Origin: Nannochloropsis oceanica | Lineage: Eukaryota; Sar; Eustigmatophyceae; Eustigmatales; Monodopsidaceae | Assembly (NCBI GenBank): GCA_004519485.1 | Contig: CP038121.1 | Span: forward strand, 124,001 to 188,000 | DNA: 64,000 bases | Direction of reading: 5' to 3' | In this document: piece after piece, positions 44,963-58,400 of the stretch | Layout: every line of letters begins with the position of its first letter | How positions within the stretch are numbered: the first letter of the stretch is position 1 | Program-made: the position numbers and the translations under genes | The notes under the pieces: generated by a model | Seen by the model: only the letters and a program-made list of their open reading frames with translations | Databases searched by the model: none | Told to the model about the DNA's origin: nothing

Positions 44963-46302
44963 CCAACTGGTTTTTGTGCGATTCTGGCCTCAAAATCATC
45001 AAATGGAATCACAGGAGGTGTCGTGCCGCATTCAGTGCCGCATCAGCGGCTGCAAGGATCCTGCTGTTCCTCATAAGAGGCGGACGACAACCAGGCAGGG
45101 GTGGATGTGGGGGTTTCAAGAAAGAGAGGGGAGGAAGGATCAAGGAGGGCGAAAGAGGAGAGCGAAAGGAAGGGAGGAGGGAGGAGGAAGAGGAGGGAGG
45201 AAGAGGATGGAGGAAGGGGGCGGGGAAGAGGGGGGAGGAGGAAAGAGGAAGGGTGGGTGAGGAGAACAGAGTATGGAGGGAAGGAGGCCCGGAAGTTTTG
45301 GTCCCGGGAGCGGTGCATGGTTTCATCGGTAGGGGGCGAGAACTTCTAGAACGCCTCACGAACCAGGCCATGACTAACGGGACAGCAGTGGAGCGTCTCT
45401 TTTTGCCCTACCTACCCATATTCTTACATGAGTACTACTACCGTATGCACTTGTGGCTGGAAGCACAGGCAAGACCGCCATGACATGACGCTTGATACTG
45501 CAGACTGGAGCGATTGAATGTCCCCTGCAGCCAGGATTCTCTCCACCTGCCCCTTGCATTTTGTATAATTTTGTAAATTGTGATACAGGTATGGCAGAAA
45601 AAGCTCCTGCACTGTGGTCTTGTTTGTCCTTGCCAGGCGGCTAGATCGTCCTAGACGACTGGGGAGTTCGGTTGTAAACGAAGGGAGACAGAGAGAGGTG
45701 AAGCGAGGAAGAGGTCAGTCTCACTTAATGTTAAGCCTTGAGGCTGTTGTCATCATTGCGAGGGCAAACTAGACTTTGATGTAAAGAGAGACATTTATAT
45801 AGATAAAGAAAGAGATATACTTATATAAAGAGGTGCACTAATTTCAAGAAATTAATACACTTGTATAAAGAGAGACACTTGTATGAAGATATAAAGAGTT
45901 ACTAAATCTAAAAGAGAGAGAGACACTCTACTAAGCGGCCCGTGCCATTTCCGATTTTTCTCGTTTCGTTTCAGTGTCATTACTTTATGGGAAAACTTGT
46001 GTTCTAGGGTGCTGGCGTGCCAAGGAGTTCATCTCCCTCCCTCCCTCCCCCCCACCCTGTCATCGACCCCGACTGGTTGGTTGGAGTGGAAACGACACAA
46101 AATCATAATATTCAAGTTGGTTTTGTGACGGCGTCTGCGAAAGGTGATGCGATGACTCTCCCTCCCTTCCCCCTCCCCCCCTCCCTACTTCCCACGTGCT
46201 GAATCTGTACAATTACAAACTTTTCCTCCGCTATCATACAACTCCCTCTCTCCCTCCCTTCCTCCATCCCTCATTCCACTTCTTCCAAACACGTCACTTC
46301 AC
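44963..46302. other. Intergenic region, no gene recognised
   Basis: 1.3 kb. It holds an AGG-rich tract (45120-45260) and a low-GC segment at 45770-45930 with an irregular repeat of TATAAAGAGAGACACT-like units. The rest has no recognisable feature. Confidence 0.5.
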
Positions 46303-48862
46303 TTAAACGACGGTTATCAATCTCTCCCATTCCAGACTTTGCCTTTCCTCCCTCCCTCCCTCCTCCAACCCCATCCCCAGCTCCTCCCTCGCCTCCGCCG
46401 GGTCAATCATCTCCCCCTTCCTCCCTCTCCTCCTCCACCCTCCCCAGGGGACCCTCCACCCCTCCCTCCCTCCCTCCCCCTCTCCCGTGACTACCCCATC
46501 CATCCCCTTGCGCGCGGCCACTTCAATTTTCCGGATGAAGGACACGGGGCTGGTGGAGGAGAGCTTGTTGAGCATCACGGCGCCTAGAGGGAGGGAGGGA
46601 GGAGGGAGGGGTGAGTCGGGTTGGGCAGGGCGAGGCATGCGCGGACGAGAAATAAACGGATGCTGCCGGAGGACAGGCGATAAACCGCAGGAAGGAAGAG
46701 GTGTGAGAGAGAGAGTGATAGGGAGGGAGAGACAAAGAGAGAGGCCAGACGACGACAGGCCCGATGGACAGGGAAGGAAGGAGAAAGAGAGGGGGATAGG
46801 GTCTACGTGCCTGCTTTACTATCAATGGAGCCACCGGGATTGATGTGGGTTAAAGTCACGAGCAAGGTCTTACTCGGGTCAGAAGGGTGAGGGCGCATGA
46901 TATTCCCGGCCAGAAGAATCTCCGAGCGGACGTACCTAGGAAATTAGGGCGGGTATATTGAAATATTGTCATGTGACAAATCAACTTTTCCTTTTTCCTT
47001 CCCTCCCTCCCTCCTTCCCTCCCTCCCTCCTTACTTCTCGCTCCGCGGCGCTCGGACGTGCTCGGCCGCTCTGTTAACAACCACCAAACTGCCGTCGTCC
47101 ATGTGGCGGTAATGCACAACCGTGCAGAAGTCCCTGGAAAGGAGGGAGGGGGGGAGGGAGGGAGGGAGGAAGGGAGGGAGGGAAAAAGAGTTAGTGAAGT
47201 GGTATGTGAGGGAGGGAGGGAGGGAGGGAGGGAGGGAGGGGAGGGCATACCTTGCTTTAAAAGGTCCGTAGCGCCCAGAGGCCGACCAGGTGACTTTGGT
47301 ATTGGCCGACAAGGTGTCAATATCCTCGATCTCGCTGTGATGGGGAGGGAAGGAGGGAAAGAAGGAAAAAGGACCAACAGGGGGTTGAGTAACGCATAGC
47401 ACGCCACGCGAACAGCCGCCCTTCCTCCCTCCCTCTCTGCATACCGGCAGTGCTCGTTGTACTCGGCCACCCTCGTGTTGTCCATGAAGAGCTCGAAGAC
47501 TCGCTTCACCGGGGCGTCCACCACGCCCACAGCCTTCACGCAAGCAAACCTCCCCCTGCCCTCCTCCTTCCACACGGCGGGAGTGGAGGAAGGGGGTAAG
47601 GTGGATAGGGAGGAGGAGGGGGAGGTCAGGATGCCATGCTCGTCTATCATGCAACAGCCGGCAGAGGAGCAGAAGGTGGTGGCGGTGGCCGAGGGGGAGG
47701 AGGAGGGAGGGGAGGAAGAGGTCGGAAGGTACTTGCGGTAGACACACACGTTCTCCGAAGTTGTGACGTGCTCCCAACCCTGACGTAGGGAGGGGGGGAG
47801 GGAGGGGGAGAGGGAATTACGTGTCATACGGTAGAATCAGACGAGAAAGCGTATGCCGAAATCTTTTCTATATTTTCCCTCCTTCCCTCCCTCTCTCCGT
47901 CCCTCCCTCATTCCCTACCTCCATCTCCTCTCCCAGGTGCAGCACATGCCTCAACGCGCGCTCATTCCAAGAGTCAATCACCAACGGATCTCCCCTCATC
48001 AGCCTCAGCGCTCCCTCCCCCCCTCCCTCTTTCTTCCTGAACTCATTTTTCGCCGCCTTCGCTCTCTTCATCTCGTTGCTCGATGCTGCCCCAAGGCTCC
48101 TTCGCCTCTTCCCCACCAAAAGCGACGACAACACCCGCACCTTTCCCCCCTTCCCGTGCTCCCCCTTCTGCATCCCTCCCTCCATCCCATCCTCTCCTTC
48201 CTCCCCCTCGTCCTCTCCCCCCGCCTGTGCCAAGTCAATGTAACGGCCAGCCCAGGCGCAGGCCTTGGAATTTACCCCCTCCCTCCACCCCTCCCAAGAC
48301 TGCTGCCTCTCCCTCACTCCCTCCCTCATTCCCTCCACCGTGGCTACCGCTGCATGTATGCCCTCCCTCCATCTTTCCCTCACCTCCTGCACCCTGCCCT
48401 CCACCATCCCCATCCCCTCCCTCCATCCCTCCCTCCATCCCTCCTTCCATCCCTCCCAGGCCTTCTGCCCCCCCTTCTTCCGTCTCTCCAGCGACACCAC
48501 CAGAGCATCCATGCACGAGTCGACCTCGTCGATGAGCTGGTCGAATGCTGAGGGGATACGGCGCTTGGCGAGAGACTGCAAAGAAAGAGGTAAGGGAGGG
48601 GGAAATGGGAAGGGGAAGGGGTAAATAAGTTTTTAAAAATGTAGGGGGTAGGAGAAAAATCATGAACACACAAAAATCACTCATTTCACCACATTTATGT
48701 ATACCTCGAAAGCCGACGCCAGGCTTCGATGTCCGTCCTCCTGCGTGCGGGCCACCCCCGGGCCGAGAGGAGAGGAAGGATGGAGGACAAAGGGGACGGG
48801 GAGCAATGAGGGGAGGGGGTGCGACGAAGGAGGAGGAGTGGTGGAGGATCGCAATATTTTCT

Positions 48863-48893
<31 letters not shown>

Positions 48894-49100
48894 ACTACTA
48901 CTACTACTGCTGCAACTACTGCCACGACGCAGGCGTAGGCGAGTTAGGAGGCCTCCTTCAGTGGTGGGGGTGGAGGCGACGAGGAGGGAAATGACTAGCA
49001 GGGTGGCTGTCTGGTATTGGACCGTCCTTCTCCTTCTTCTGGTTGCTGTTGCTGCACCTGCTGCGGTAGGTAGATCTCCTCCTGGTGGCGGTCTTGTCAT
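46303..49100 (-). CDS. START-domain lipid-binding protein with N-terminal membrane anchor
   Basis: START domains bind a lipid or sterol in a deep pocket and move it between membranes. Eight exons keep frame (658 aa): 48705-49100, 47919-48575, 47445-47779, 47251-47334, 47035-47133, 46811-46935 and 46303-46583, with one junction using a GC donor at 46810 (CAG|GCACGT), the only one that keeps frame. That is seven coding segments in all. The start at 49100 gives RRRRR (21-25), then a hydrophobic segment (TATLLVISLLVA) suggesting a signal or anchor. A Glu/Lys/Trp-rich coiled-coil-like region follows. START occupies about 352-600: GWEHVTTSENVCVYRKY, KAVGVVDAPVKRVFELF, VVHYRHMDDGSLVVVNR, EILLAGNIMRP and LLVTLTHINPGGSI. 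The C-terminal tail is charged and low complexity. Ligand and membrane are unknown. Confidence 0.82.
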
Positions 49101-51203
49101 ATTCCGCTCTTGTTCTGCCTCGTTCAGGTGGATCAAGGCCTGGGGCGTGGGACTGCAAAGCGCGGGAAGTAGCAGGAGCCAGCAGGTGGGTCCCCGCACA
49201 GTGGTTTACCTGGAGTCACGCTGCTCAATAATCTCGATTGCCTGCAATTGTGGCTAAGGGGGCGTGAGTGTATGTCTAATGAGGTCCCGGTGGAATACAT
49301 AGTAAAGTGGTATGGCCGGCCCCTTGGCTCGATTATCGCCTTCTGCATTACCATTCGAATAACGCGTTGTTGGGCGCTGGCAGCAGCGGTGTGTGTCGTA
49401 TCGGCCACAAACATGCCCCCCTGCTCGTCGGCACACCACACTCGCGAGCTTTGCCTTTCCAGTTCTTTGAACTGTCGGTTGGGAGCACGTAAAATGAAGG
49501 AGAACAAAAAAGCTAAGGGGGGCGGCGTGGCGAAGTGAAATGTCCGGGGAGAAGATTCCGATGATGACGCGAAAGACCTCTTGTGTTTCTTCTTTGAAGT
49601 AAGCATGGTCCAGGGCAAAGCACGTCAAGAAGAAGTATAGGAGGTGCCTTAACTATGCATCTATGGGGAAAGTAACAGCATGGCCTCGGCAGCACATGGT
49701 TTGTCTCTTTTCACAACAGGTAAATGTCGCCTTGATGAAAAGACTTCCCGGCCCAGAGCCTTTTTTATCCTTCCTCTTGTGCCACGGCCTCGAAAAATAA
49801 AATTATGTGCGGACTTCGCACCATAAGCCATTATGGCCACACTAAACTATGCCTCTACATGTGAAGCCCATACATGTTCCTGGCACGAACACCTACGCCA
49901 ATGAATCCTACTCAAAATCCTGCTCATCATCTCCCGCCACCCGACCTTCAAAATAGAAAATGGGAAAAGTCCGTAATATACAGCATTCCTAGACTTGCAC
50001 ACAAAGAAACATCACACTACATTTTGGAGTGTTGCTTCACTATCTTCGGCATTCCAGGAGAGGATGGTTGGGAAAACACACTCTGGAGAGCGAATGCTCG
50101 GCAATATGTACACAGATTTGAAGAGAGGGGATTGAGACATTGGCAAGGGGGAAAAGAGAAGATGCATGGATGGCAGGGAATGGAACGGATAGCGAGATTT
50201 GGCTGGCTCCCTTTTTCCAATCCACCTCTCATGTGCCTCCCTGTCCCCTCCAAAAAGTGCCACCAAGACCTTTTCTCATTCTCTCTATCGGCTGCTGTGC
50301 GGCATGCTTGTAACTGTTGAGTGTCGACCAACTCAGCATTTACAAATGTTGTCTTCGTGGCTGTAAGTTGTAAGAAATGTTGCATGGCGAGAGCGTGAAC
50401 ACCATAGGTGGAAAAGGCGCGGCTATTTCGTGACATCACGAAGCTTCTTCATAAAAGCCTTCCTTCGGTGTCTTCGGGATGAAGCACCTTGTCCCCCACC
50501 TGGACGACCGCATCTCTCCACGTGTATAGAGGAAAAAAGCACACTTTATACGAATATCTTGTGCATGCTTTCCCTGCTTAATTTGCGTTGATTTTGCCTT
50601 AAACGGCACAAGCGGGAAAAATCATTACGATTTGGCGAGCGCCAAGCAAAGAGGCGCGGAGAGGGGCAAGCATGTCATTCCTTCCCCTTCTTGCCTCCCT
50701 TAACTATGCGAACCTGTACCGTCCCTGCTCGAGCCGTCTTTTCACAGACACGCCTGTCGTTTTCATCTGTGTGTCTTGGTTTTTGTGTTAGCGGGGATGT
50801 GCTTTTGCTGCTGCCTGCAATTCGTACGGCTGTGCGCGGGATGGCACTTAAGGAACACTGGAGGTGGCCTGCCATTGTGGGGGGCTGGATCTCTTCTCTC
50901 CTCCCCCTCATGCGTTGTTGCCGCCTTCTTCATGGGCGTTTTCTGCGCTGCTGTTGATGCTGCCCTTGTGGCGATTTGTCACCCAGCTGTCCTCGTAAAA
51001 CTCACCGATGGTTGTTTTGAGGAGGCTTGCGCGCCAAAGAGGGGTAGGCATGTGATGAGCATCCGCCCTCACGGACACGAATACAGACCAGAGAGAACCA
51101 GGACGCCTAAATGCGCACATTTACACAAAAACTTGACCACTCCCACTCACCCTCACCTTTCACACGACACACTCACCCACAGACCGGCAGGCAGCAAGCA
51201 CTA
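49101..51203. other. Divergent intergenic region between the START gene (-) and the cyclin gene (+)
   Basis: 2.1 kb with both promoters. It is not GGGA-rich. A 148-codon plus-strand frame (49874-50320) of ordinary composition is open but matches no family and has no clear start context. I leave it uncalled. Confidence 0.45.
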
Positions 51204-53848
51204 ATGCAGCACAATGCCGCCGGCGTAGATGCGGATGGGGTAGGGGGAGGCATGGCCAAGGTGACTGTCAAGGGAGGCGGCGGCGGGGGAGGCGCAGCGG
51301 GCAAGACCAAAAACGGAAAGCGACGCATGACCCTGCGTTCGGGGCGGGCGGTGCTAGGTGACCTGAGCAACAAGGCGGGCTCACAAGGAGGAGTGGTACG
51401 TCGTGTGTATGTCATGTCTGGTTCTGCGGTTGCCTCCCTTTTCCTCCCTCCTCTTTCCCCTACCCTCGTCTCATGTCCTTTTCTCATCCCCTTTCTTCTC
51501 ACACCCCAGGGCGGCGGGAGTAGTGGCTTAGTGAAGAAGGCGAGTGCTTCTACCTCCAGTGGCGCTGCCGGTCCGGTAGCACGGGCGAGAGCTGCACGGG
51601 CAGCAGCAGCAGCAGCAGCAGCGTCGAAGGAGGGGGCAGCTGCCATCGTGGAGGAAGAGGAGGAAGAAGAAGAGGAGGATTTGGGGTTGGAGTGCTCGGA
51701 AGAACGAGCAGATGAGGCCGACGGTGAGGACGAGGAGGACGAGGACGAGGACGAGGAGGAAGGAGACGTAGAGGCCGAGATACAACGAGATGAGGAGGAG
51801 GAGGGCGCGAGTGATGAGGAGGTCCAAGTCATCGAACAGCGACCATCTGCCGCGGCCGTAAGCATTGGAGGAGGGGCGGTTAAACGGAAGGCCTCCTCCT
51901 CCTCCTCTTCCTCTTCCTCCTCTTCCTCAGCAGCAGCAGCCGCAGGAATATCCGAGTCAGGCAGCACGGGGGCGGCGGAGAAGAAGCAAAGAAAAACAGG
52001 GCCAAGGGGAGGGGGAGGAGGGGCAGAACTGGTGAAATTGCCGCCGATGAGGGCCTTGCACCCGGTAGATCGGAAGGACAAAGAGGACGTGGCACATGTC
52101 CTTGACTACGTGGAGGATATTCACTTGTACCTCAAGGCGGGTGAGGTAAGGAAGGGAGGGAAAGAAGGGAGGGAAAGAAGGGAGGGAAGGAAGTCGGCAT
52201 GTGTGTGTCTTCGTTTTTATTCGGTGTGACGAAGTTGACTTGCTTTCCCTCCCTCCCCTCCCCTCCCTCCCTGCTTCCCTCCCCCCCCTTCATTCCAGAC
52301 CAAATGGGCGGCCCGGCCCTACATGTCTTCGCAGAAGGAAATCAACGCCAAAATGCGGGCCATCCTGGTGGACTGGATCGTGGAGGTGCACATGAAGTTT
52401 AAGCTGGTGCCCCCTACTCTCTACCTGGCCGTGCAGCTCATTGACCGGTGCGTCCGTCCGTCCGTCCGTCCGTCCCTTCCTCCCTCCCTCCCTCCCTCCC
52501 TCCCTCCCTCCCTCCCTCCCTCCCTCCCTCCCTCCCTCCCTCCCTCCCTCCCTCCCCTTGTTCGTTCCGTGTCGTGCAAGCGCCGCCAGAGGGAGGAAGT
52601 TAGAGCACGAGAAACATCGAGACAGAGAGAGACAGAGAGAGAGGCAGAGAAAGCGAGCACAAAACACTCTCCGCAACCATGCGTTCGACATGACACTCCC
52701 CCTTCCTCCCTCCTTCCCTCCCTCCCCCCCTCCCCCCCTCTCAGGTACTGCATGGAGAACGCTGTCTCTCGGACGCGCTTGCAGCTCGTGGGAGTCACTG
52801 CACTCCTCATCGCCTGCAAGTACGAAGAGATCTACCCCCCCGAGGTCCGCGATTGTGTGTACATCACCGACAACGCCTACACCCGCGGTACGTCCTCCCT
52901 CCCTCCCTCCCTCCCTGAAATCCTCCCTCCCTCCCTCACTCCGTTCCCTTGCTCATCGCATGGCCTGACGCTTGCCTGTCTGTCGCTTCTCCATCTGTTC
53001 TGTTCAAAACCCAAAACCACCCCCCTCACCCCCCTTTCTCCCTCCCTCCCTCCCTCCCTCCCTCCCTCCCTCCCCTTCCAGAGGAGGTCTTGAAGATGGA
53101 GCAAAAGATTCTGAAGCACTTCGGCTTCCGTGTGTCCATGCCCACCATGCACGCATTCCTCCTTCGCTTCCTCAAGATAGGAGAGGGCGGCCACCTGTGT
53201 TCTCCCCGCGCGTTCTACTACGCCGAGCGCGCCTTGCAGGCAGGGAGGGAGGGAGGGAGGGAGGGAGGGAGGGAGGGAGAGAGGGAGGGGCGTGCCTTGG
53301 AGTGTGCATAGGGTGTTGGAATGGGTCGAGTCGACAAGAGAGGGGAGAGAAACAGCCTTTCCGCATGCTCACCTTCCCTCCCTCCCTCCCCTTTTCCCAG
53401 GAGCACGAGATGCTCCAGTGGCGGCCGTCGCTGGTGGCCGCCGCCGCCGTGTACCTGGCCAAACGCAACGAGACCCTCGACGCCTGGGTGAGTAGAAGAA
53501 GGGAGGGAGGGAGGGAGGGGGGGAGGGAGAGAAGGCAGGGGGACAGGAGCGAGTTTGAGAGAGTCCTTTTAGATGGCACACCACCACTTGTTCTCACTCC
53601 ACCCTCCGTCCTCCCTCCCTCCCTCCCTACCTCCCTACCTCCAGACCCCGTCCCTTATCGCCTACTCCGGCTACACGGAAGCCGACGTCCTGCCATGCGC
53701 CACCCTCCTCTCCCGCTGGATCCACGAGACGACCCAGACGCAAAGCAAACGCCTCCTCAACGCCGTCAAGAAGAAATTCAGCTCCAGTAAGTGGGCCGAG
53801 ATCGCCGAAGCCGACCACTTGAGACTTCCCATTACAGGGGGTCTGTAA
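51204..53848 (+). CDS. B-type mitotic cyclin
   Basis: A regulatory subunit of cyclin-dependent kinase that drives entry into mitosis and is destroyed by the APC/C. Seven exons keep frame (522 aa): 51204-51395, 51510-52145, 52299-52447, 52745-52887, 53082-53239, 53401-53487 and 53645-53848. The N-terminus has a textbook destruction box, RAVLGDLSN (48-56). A long Ala-, Glu/Asp- and Ser-rich spacer follows (about 65-240). The cyclin box begins near 280: KMRAILVDWIVEVHMKFKL, PPTLYLAVQLIDR, LLIACKYEEIYPPEV, then MEQKILKHFGFRV. The C-terminal fold ends with LLNAVKKKFSS. The donor after 53239 is GC (CAG|GCAGGG); no GT donor keeps frame. The first intron is 114 bp and open in frame. Confidence 0.93.
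52450..52556. repeat. (CCGT)n followed by (TCCC)n array in a cyclin intron
   Basis: About six CCGT units directly after the 5' splice site, then about 80 bp of TCCC. The intron (52448-52744) also contains AGAGAGAC repeats. Confidence 0.88.
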
Positions 53849-54857
53849 GCGTACGCGCGTCTTGTCTCCCTCCCTTTTCCCTCCTTTTCCCTTCAACTTC
53901 TTTGGGAGGGGATGGGGGGGGGGCTTAAAAAGGGAGGGAGGGAGGGAGGGAGGGAGGGAAGAGAGAAGATTTCTTTGTGATAGATACATAGATGTTTTAT
54001 ACAGACATGCATTAGAGGGTTCAGTCATCGGAAAAGGGAGGGAGGGAGGGAGGGGAGTGCATGCAGGTGGGAATGTGAGAGCAACAACAGAGGAGGGACA
54101 GTTGAGTCGGGGAGGGAGAGAGAGAAAGATAGAAAGAGAGGGGGGTTGGGAGGAAGAGGGGGCACAAGGGATGGAATGGAAGGGAAAGGAGAAGACTCGC
54201 ACACCATTTAAGGGTGACTCGCAACCAATACAGCCCAACGGTGGGAAGTAGAAAGGAGACTGAGGGGGGAGAGGGGAGGATGAGGGAAGAAATAAGAGAA
54301 GGAGGGATGGAGGGAGGGACGGAATGACAAATGACGGGGCAGACGGGAAGGAGGGAGAAAGGGCATCCCATCTGCACTTGACCTGACGGTTGCACAGACT
54401 CACACACACGCGGATGTGGTCACAGACACACACACGCATACACAGTCAAAGCAAGAGTGACAGAAGAGAAGGGAAGGGAGGAGAGGAGAGAGGGCGATCC
54501 CATCATGCGCATGCAGATACAGAGAAAGATAAACTTGAAAAAAGAGCATCCCCAAATAGAAGAACAAAGCAACACGACAGAGGAAAAATAGAAAACTCCA
54601 AAAGATGAAAATAAATCCACGCGATTAAATAGAGCCACATATTTCGCTTTGCTTTGCCAAGGAGGAGGAGGAATAGGAGGTGGATTAGCGAGTATCGAAA
54701 GTGGTGTCACTAATTCTTCTTTCGTTTTTTCCTGCTTTCGGCTAATCTGTTACTGTTTCCTTTTCCCTCGCTGTTGCTGCTCTTGCGGTTCTCGCTGCTG
54801 GTCGTCACGTGAGGTGAGTCTCGTTCGCTCCACTCTCACTCCTAGACCTTTTCATCC

Positions 54858-54913
<56 letters not shown>

Positions 54914-55481
54914 GCTGCTGCTGTTACCACCCGAGGCGCGGAAAGTGAATTCGAAGCATAAAGATATATGGATGTGGATAGGGGGGAGGAAAGTGTCGCA
55001 TATCTATTTACCATAAAGTGCTATGTTTTCCTCTTTCGGGGTCGTCCACTCGTACTGTGCTTCTTGCTCTTTCGCGTTCCTGTGTCCCTTTTGCTCCTGC
55101 TCAATGTTTTTTACTTTTTCTATCTCGCCATCTCTCGACTCTATTCCCTTGAATTGCCCCTCTCCTCCTTTCCTTCCCTCCCCCCTCCACTCCTTTGCTT
55201 TCCCAACCCCTCTGGTAAATTCAAAATAATTGCTTGTCTCTCACCAGAACTTCACTCCTCCTCCTCCTCCTCCTCCCCCTCCTCGTCCTTCTTCTTCTTC
55301 TACTACTAACATATTTTTTCTTTCCCACCGCCATCCCATTCCCCCTCTCTCCAGGAAGGAAGGAAGGAAGAGAGAGAGAGAGGGAAGGCTCTATCACCTC
55401 ACTTTAATGATCTGCCAATTAGCCAACAAGGGAGGGAAAGAGGGAAGGGTGGGAAGGAAGGAAGACTTCACCATCTCATTT
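53849..55481. other. Convergent intergenic region with microsatellites
   Basis: 1.6 kb between the cyclin and Sec24 stop codons. It includes a GGGA tract (53930-53960), a purine-rich block (54100-54360) and a (TTG)n run. No gene is supported. Confidence 0.6.
54858..54914. repeat. (TTG)n trinucleotide microsatellite
   Basis: About nineteen uninterrupted TTG units followed by a few CTG units, in the noncoding gap between cyclin and Sec24. Confidence 0.92.
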
Positions 55482-58400
55482 TTACCGACCCGCCAACCTG
55501 TTCTGAATCTGCTTATGCACAAGGCACAGATACTCCACATAACTTTGATGGTTCTTCTGCCGGTCATCCACCAGCATCTTCACCAAATGCCCTTCCAGCG
55601 CACTCCCCGACCCGGCCACCACCACCCGCACCGCCGGCCTCGCCCCCCTCCCATCCATCGCGCACATCTCCATCAGAGCTTCCATTACCTTCCCCGCCAT
55701 GTCCGACGACTCCACCGCCAGCACCACTTCACAACCCGCCTCGTGCGCGTCCGCCGGCGGCCCTTCCCTCCCAAACAGCCCGAGCCATACCTCCCTCCCC
55801 ACATCCCTCCCCACATACACGTAGAGCGTTGACCACCCATCCAGCACAAACACGCCGTCTCCCGCAAGACTCTCTGCCGAACATCCATTTATCCTCACCA
55901 GACGTACCGCTCTCGCTTCCGCCCCGCTATCCCTCCCTCCCTGCCCTCCCAGCCCAACCAATTCGTGTAAGCGCGGGTACGTCGAGTGGACCAGCTCCTT
56001 CTCGGACGCCGAGAGGAAGGTATGTAGGGCGGCAGCACGGGTGTCTGCGGTGGGGTCGGGCAGGCCCTGAGCTCGACCGGCTTCGGGGGGGTTCAGGCGG
56101 AGGGCGTCGCTCTTAAGAAGGGCAAGGGCATAGAGCGGGAGGAGCTTGAGAGACTCGGGGAGGATGAGTTGCCCGGGAGGGGAGGAGGAGGCACAAGTAT
56201 GACGGTATTGGTAGAGCATCTCCACCGTGGCGCGAGTAATGCCGTCACGGACACGGGGAAGGGGTTCAGACCACGCCTGCCAGACGGCCTGCTTGGTCAG
56301 GTAGGCATAAATAGCCTCCATATCCGCAAAACGGAAGACCCCGGAGACGGCAGCGGCGGTGGGGAGTTGAAGATTATGCACGCGGACCATACGTTTCCCG
56401 GTGCCCGACTGTGTGTAGAGGAGGGCTAATTGGATATAGACCTTGGTGTTCTCCTTGATCCGTTCCCCGTCGTGCTGGAGCTCGGCGATGAAGGAATGGT
56501 TCGGGTCCAGGGCGGCCAGCTCAAGCTCCTCCGAGGGGTGGATGACGCCGGGAGCGAAGTACTGCTTGAGGGAGAGGCCGATGGAGGTGCGTATTTTCAG
56601 GACTGCTTCTTGGGCCAGGGGGGAGGAGAGGGCGAGGTGGAGGGAGGAAAGGAAGGAAGGGAGGAGGGAGGGGTTGTGAGAGGAGAGAGGTTCGGGGTAG
56701 TAGTGGAGACGGCCGGCAGTCATGTGCGTGAGTCTTCCCAGAGTGCCGAGGTCCAGGAAATCAGAGAAGGAGGGGGAGGAGGAGAACGACGGGTGGTGCT
56801 GGTTGCAGATGAAGATATCGAGGGAAATTTGTCGACTGGCCAGGGTGGAGCCGAGGCGGTGGTAGTAGTCAGCGAGCGCCTTGTCGTCCTTCAAGTTCGC
56901 GGCGGCCGTGGCTGGGTTTTGGGGAAGGGCCGCGGAGGACGCAGAGGAGGAAGGGGTGATGACATTCCCACCCACGGGACAATAGAGTGCAGATTCACGT
57001 TCACTGCCGTAATCCCGGGGATCGGCGCGCAGTCGGAGGGCACCGGCGCCGCGGGTGGGTCTGGGGAGAAAAAGAGGTGGGGAGGAAGGGCAGGAAGGGA
57101 GGAGGGAGGAGGGAGGAAGAAAAAGACGTTAGCGTCCTGATGGGGTTGCTTATTAATGCAAACTCCCTCCCCCCCTCCCTCCCTCCCTCCTTACCTCGAC
57201 GCCGTGAACATGAAGACCCTCCCCCCCAGGGTCGCCAAGGCATCCCCCACCGCTTCCACTGCAGCCACACTCGCCGCTTCCTCCCTCTCCCTCATCTGCG
57301 CATATCCCAATCCTCCTCCTCCGTTCCCCCCAGCGGCCGCAACAGCCGCCGCAGCCGCCGCCGCCTCGGCCTCAAAAGACAAGGCTGGGATGTGCTCCAG
57401 CAAGGCAAGGAATTTCGCTTTATCCGTCACCATCCACTGGTCCGGCGGAAGGGCTGCAAAAGGGTCGTCGACATCGCCCAGCACATACACCGACGGCGGC
57501 CCGTCTTCCTCCCCGCCCTCCTTCCCTCCCCCCTTCCACCCGGCCCCGATGCGATAAAATTGAATTTTCCCGGCAAAGGTCACCAGCCCCATCTTCGCCT
57601 TTTCCCCTCCAGGCAGCACGCCTTCCATCACTGCCTCCTTCAGCCCCTTGAGTGTGGCTTCCGTCAGCCCGGCTTCAACGGCGGCAGGTGAGACATCGAG
57701 ACAAAAAACATAAATGGGCGTTTGGAGGGCACGGACGCAGTAATCAGAGCCTACCAACCAATCGACGGAGCCACGCGAGAACTCCGGACGTAGCTCCCTG
57801 TGGTAGTTGTCGGTGTTGGTGGTTGTGTGGTTGGTGTTGGTGTCTTGAGTGCGTAACAAGGAGAAAAGGAGAAAGAGGGAGGAAGGGGGGGGGGGGAGGG
57901 TAGGAAAGGGAAGAAAATGGGGTCATGGGGGGAAAGCGGAGAAGAAAATCGGGGAAGGGAGGGAGGGAGGGAGGGAAGGCTTGCTAACCTGTCCCGGCGA
58001 TGGCCGTAGGAATCTAATTGGCATTCATAGCCCCGTGGGAGCTCATTGACGAGCCCGCAGATGTTACAGCTCCACTTGTTGCCTTGCTCCAGGAATGACA
58101 CGAAGCAATTGATGTAGGCCTTGCACCTGCAGGGAGGGGGCAAGGGAGGGAGGGTGGGAGGGAGGGAAGAGGGGAGGGAGGGAGAGTTGAGAATCCTCGG
58201 GAGCATGTCTGGCCGTAATCATCACCTCGGGAAGAGAAAATAGAAAGGTCATCCAAAAAAAGCCAGCCACGCACGGTACAGGGTGGGAAGGAGGGAGGGC
58301 AAGCCACGAGGCAGGCAGGCAGGGAGGGAGGGAGGGCAAGCACGTACCGGGTGCAACGGAGGGGCCCAGCGTCTCCATACTCCACCGTCGGCACCGGCAG

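Noticed and set aside
33600-45000. A whole DNA transposon or composite element spanning the two transporters
   Set aside because: No transposase, inverted terminal repeats or target-site duplications were found. Only diverged partial repeats flank it.
49874-50320. 148-codon plus-strand frame as a gene
   Set aside because: Composition is ordinary, but there is no family resemblance, no clear start or splice context, and it sits in a promoter region.
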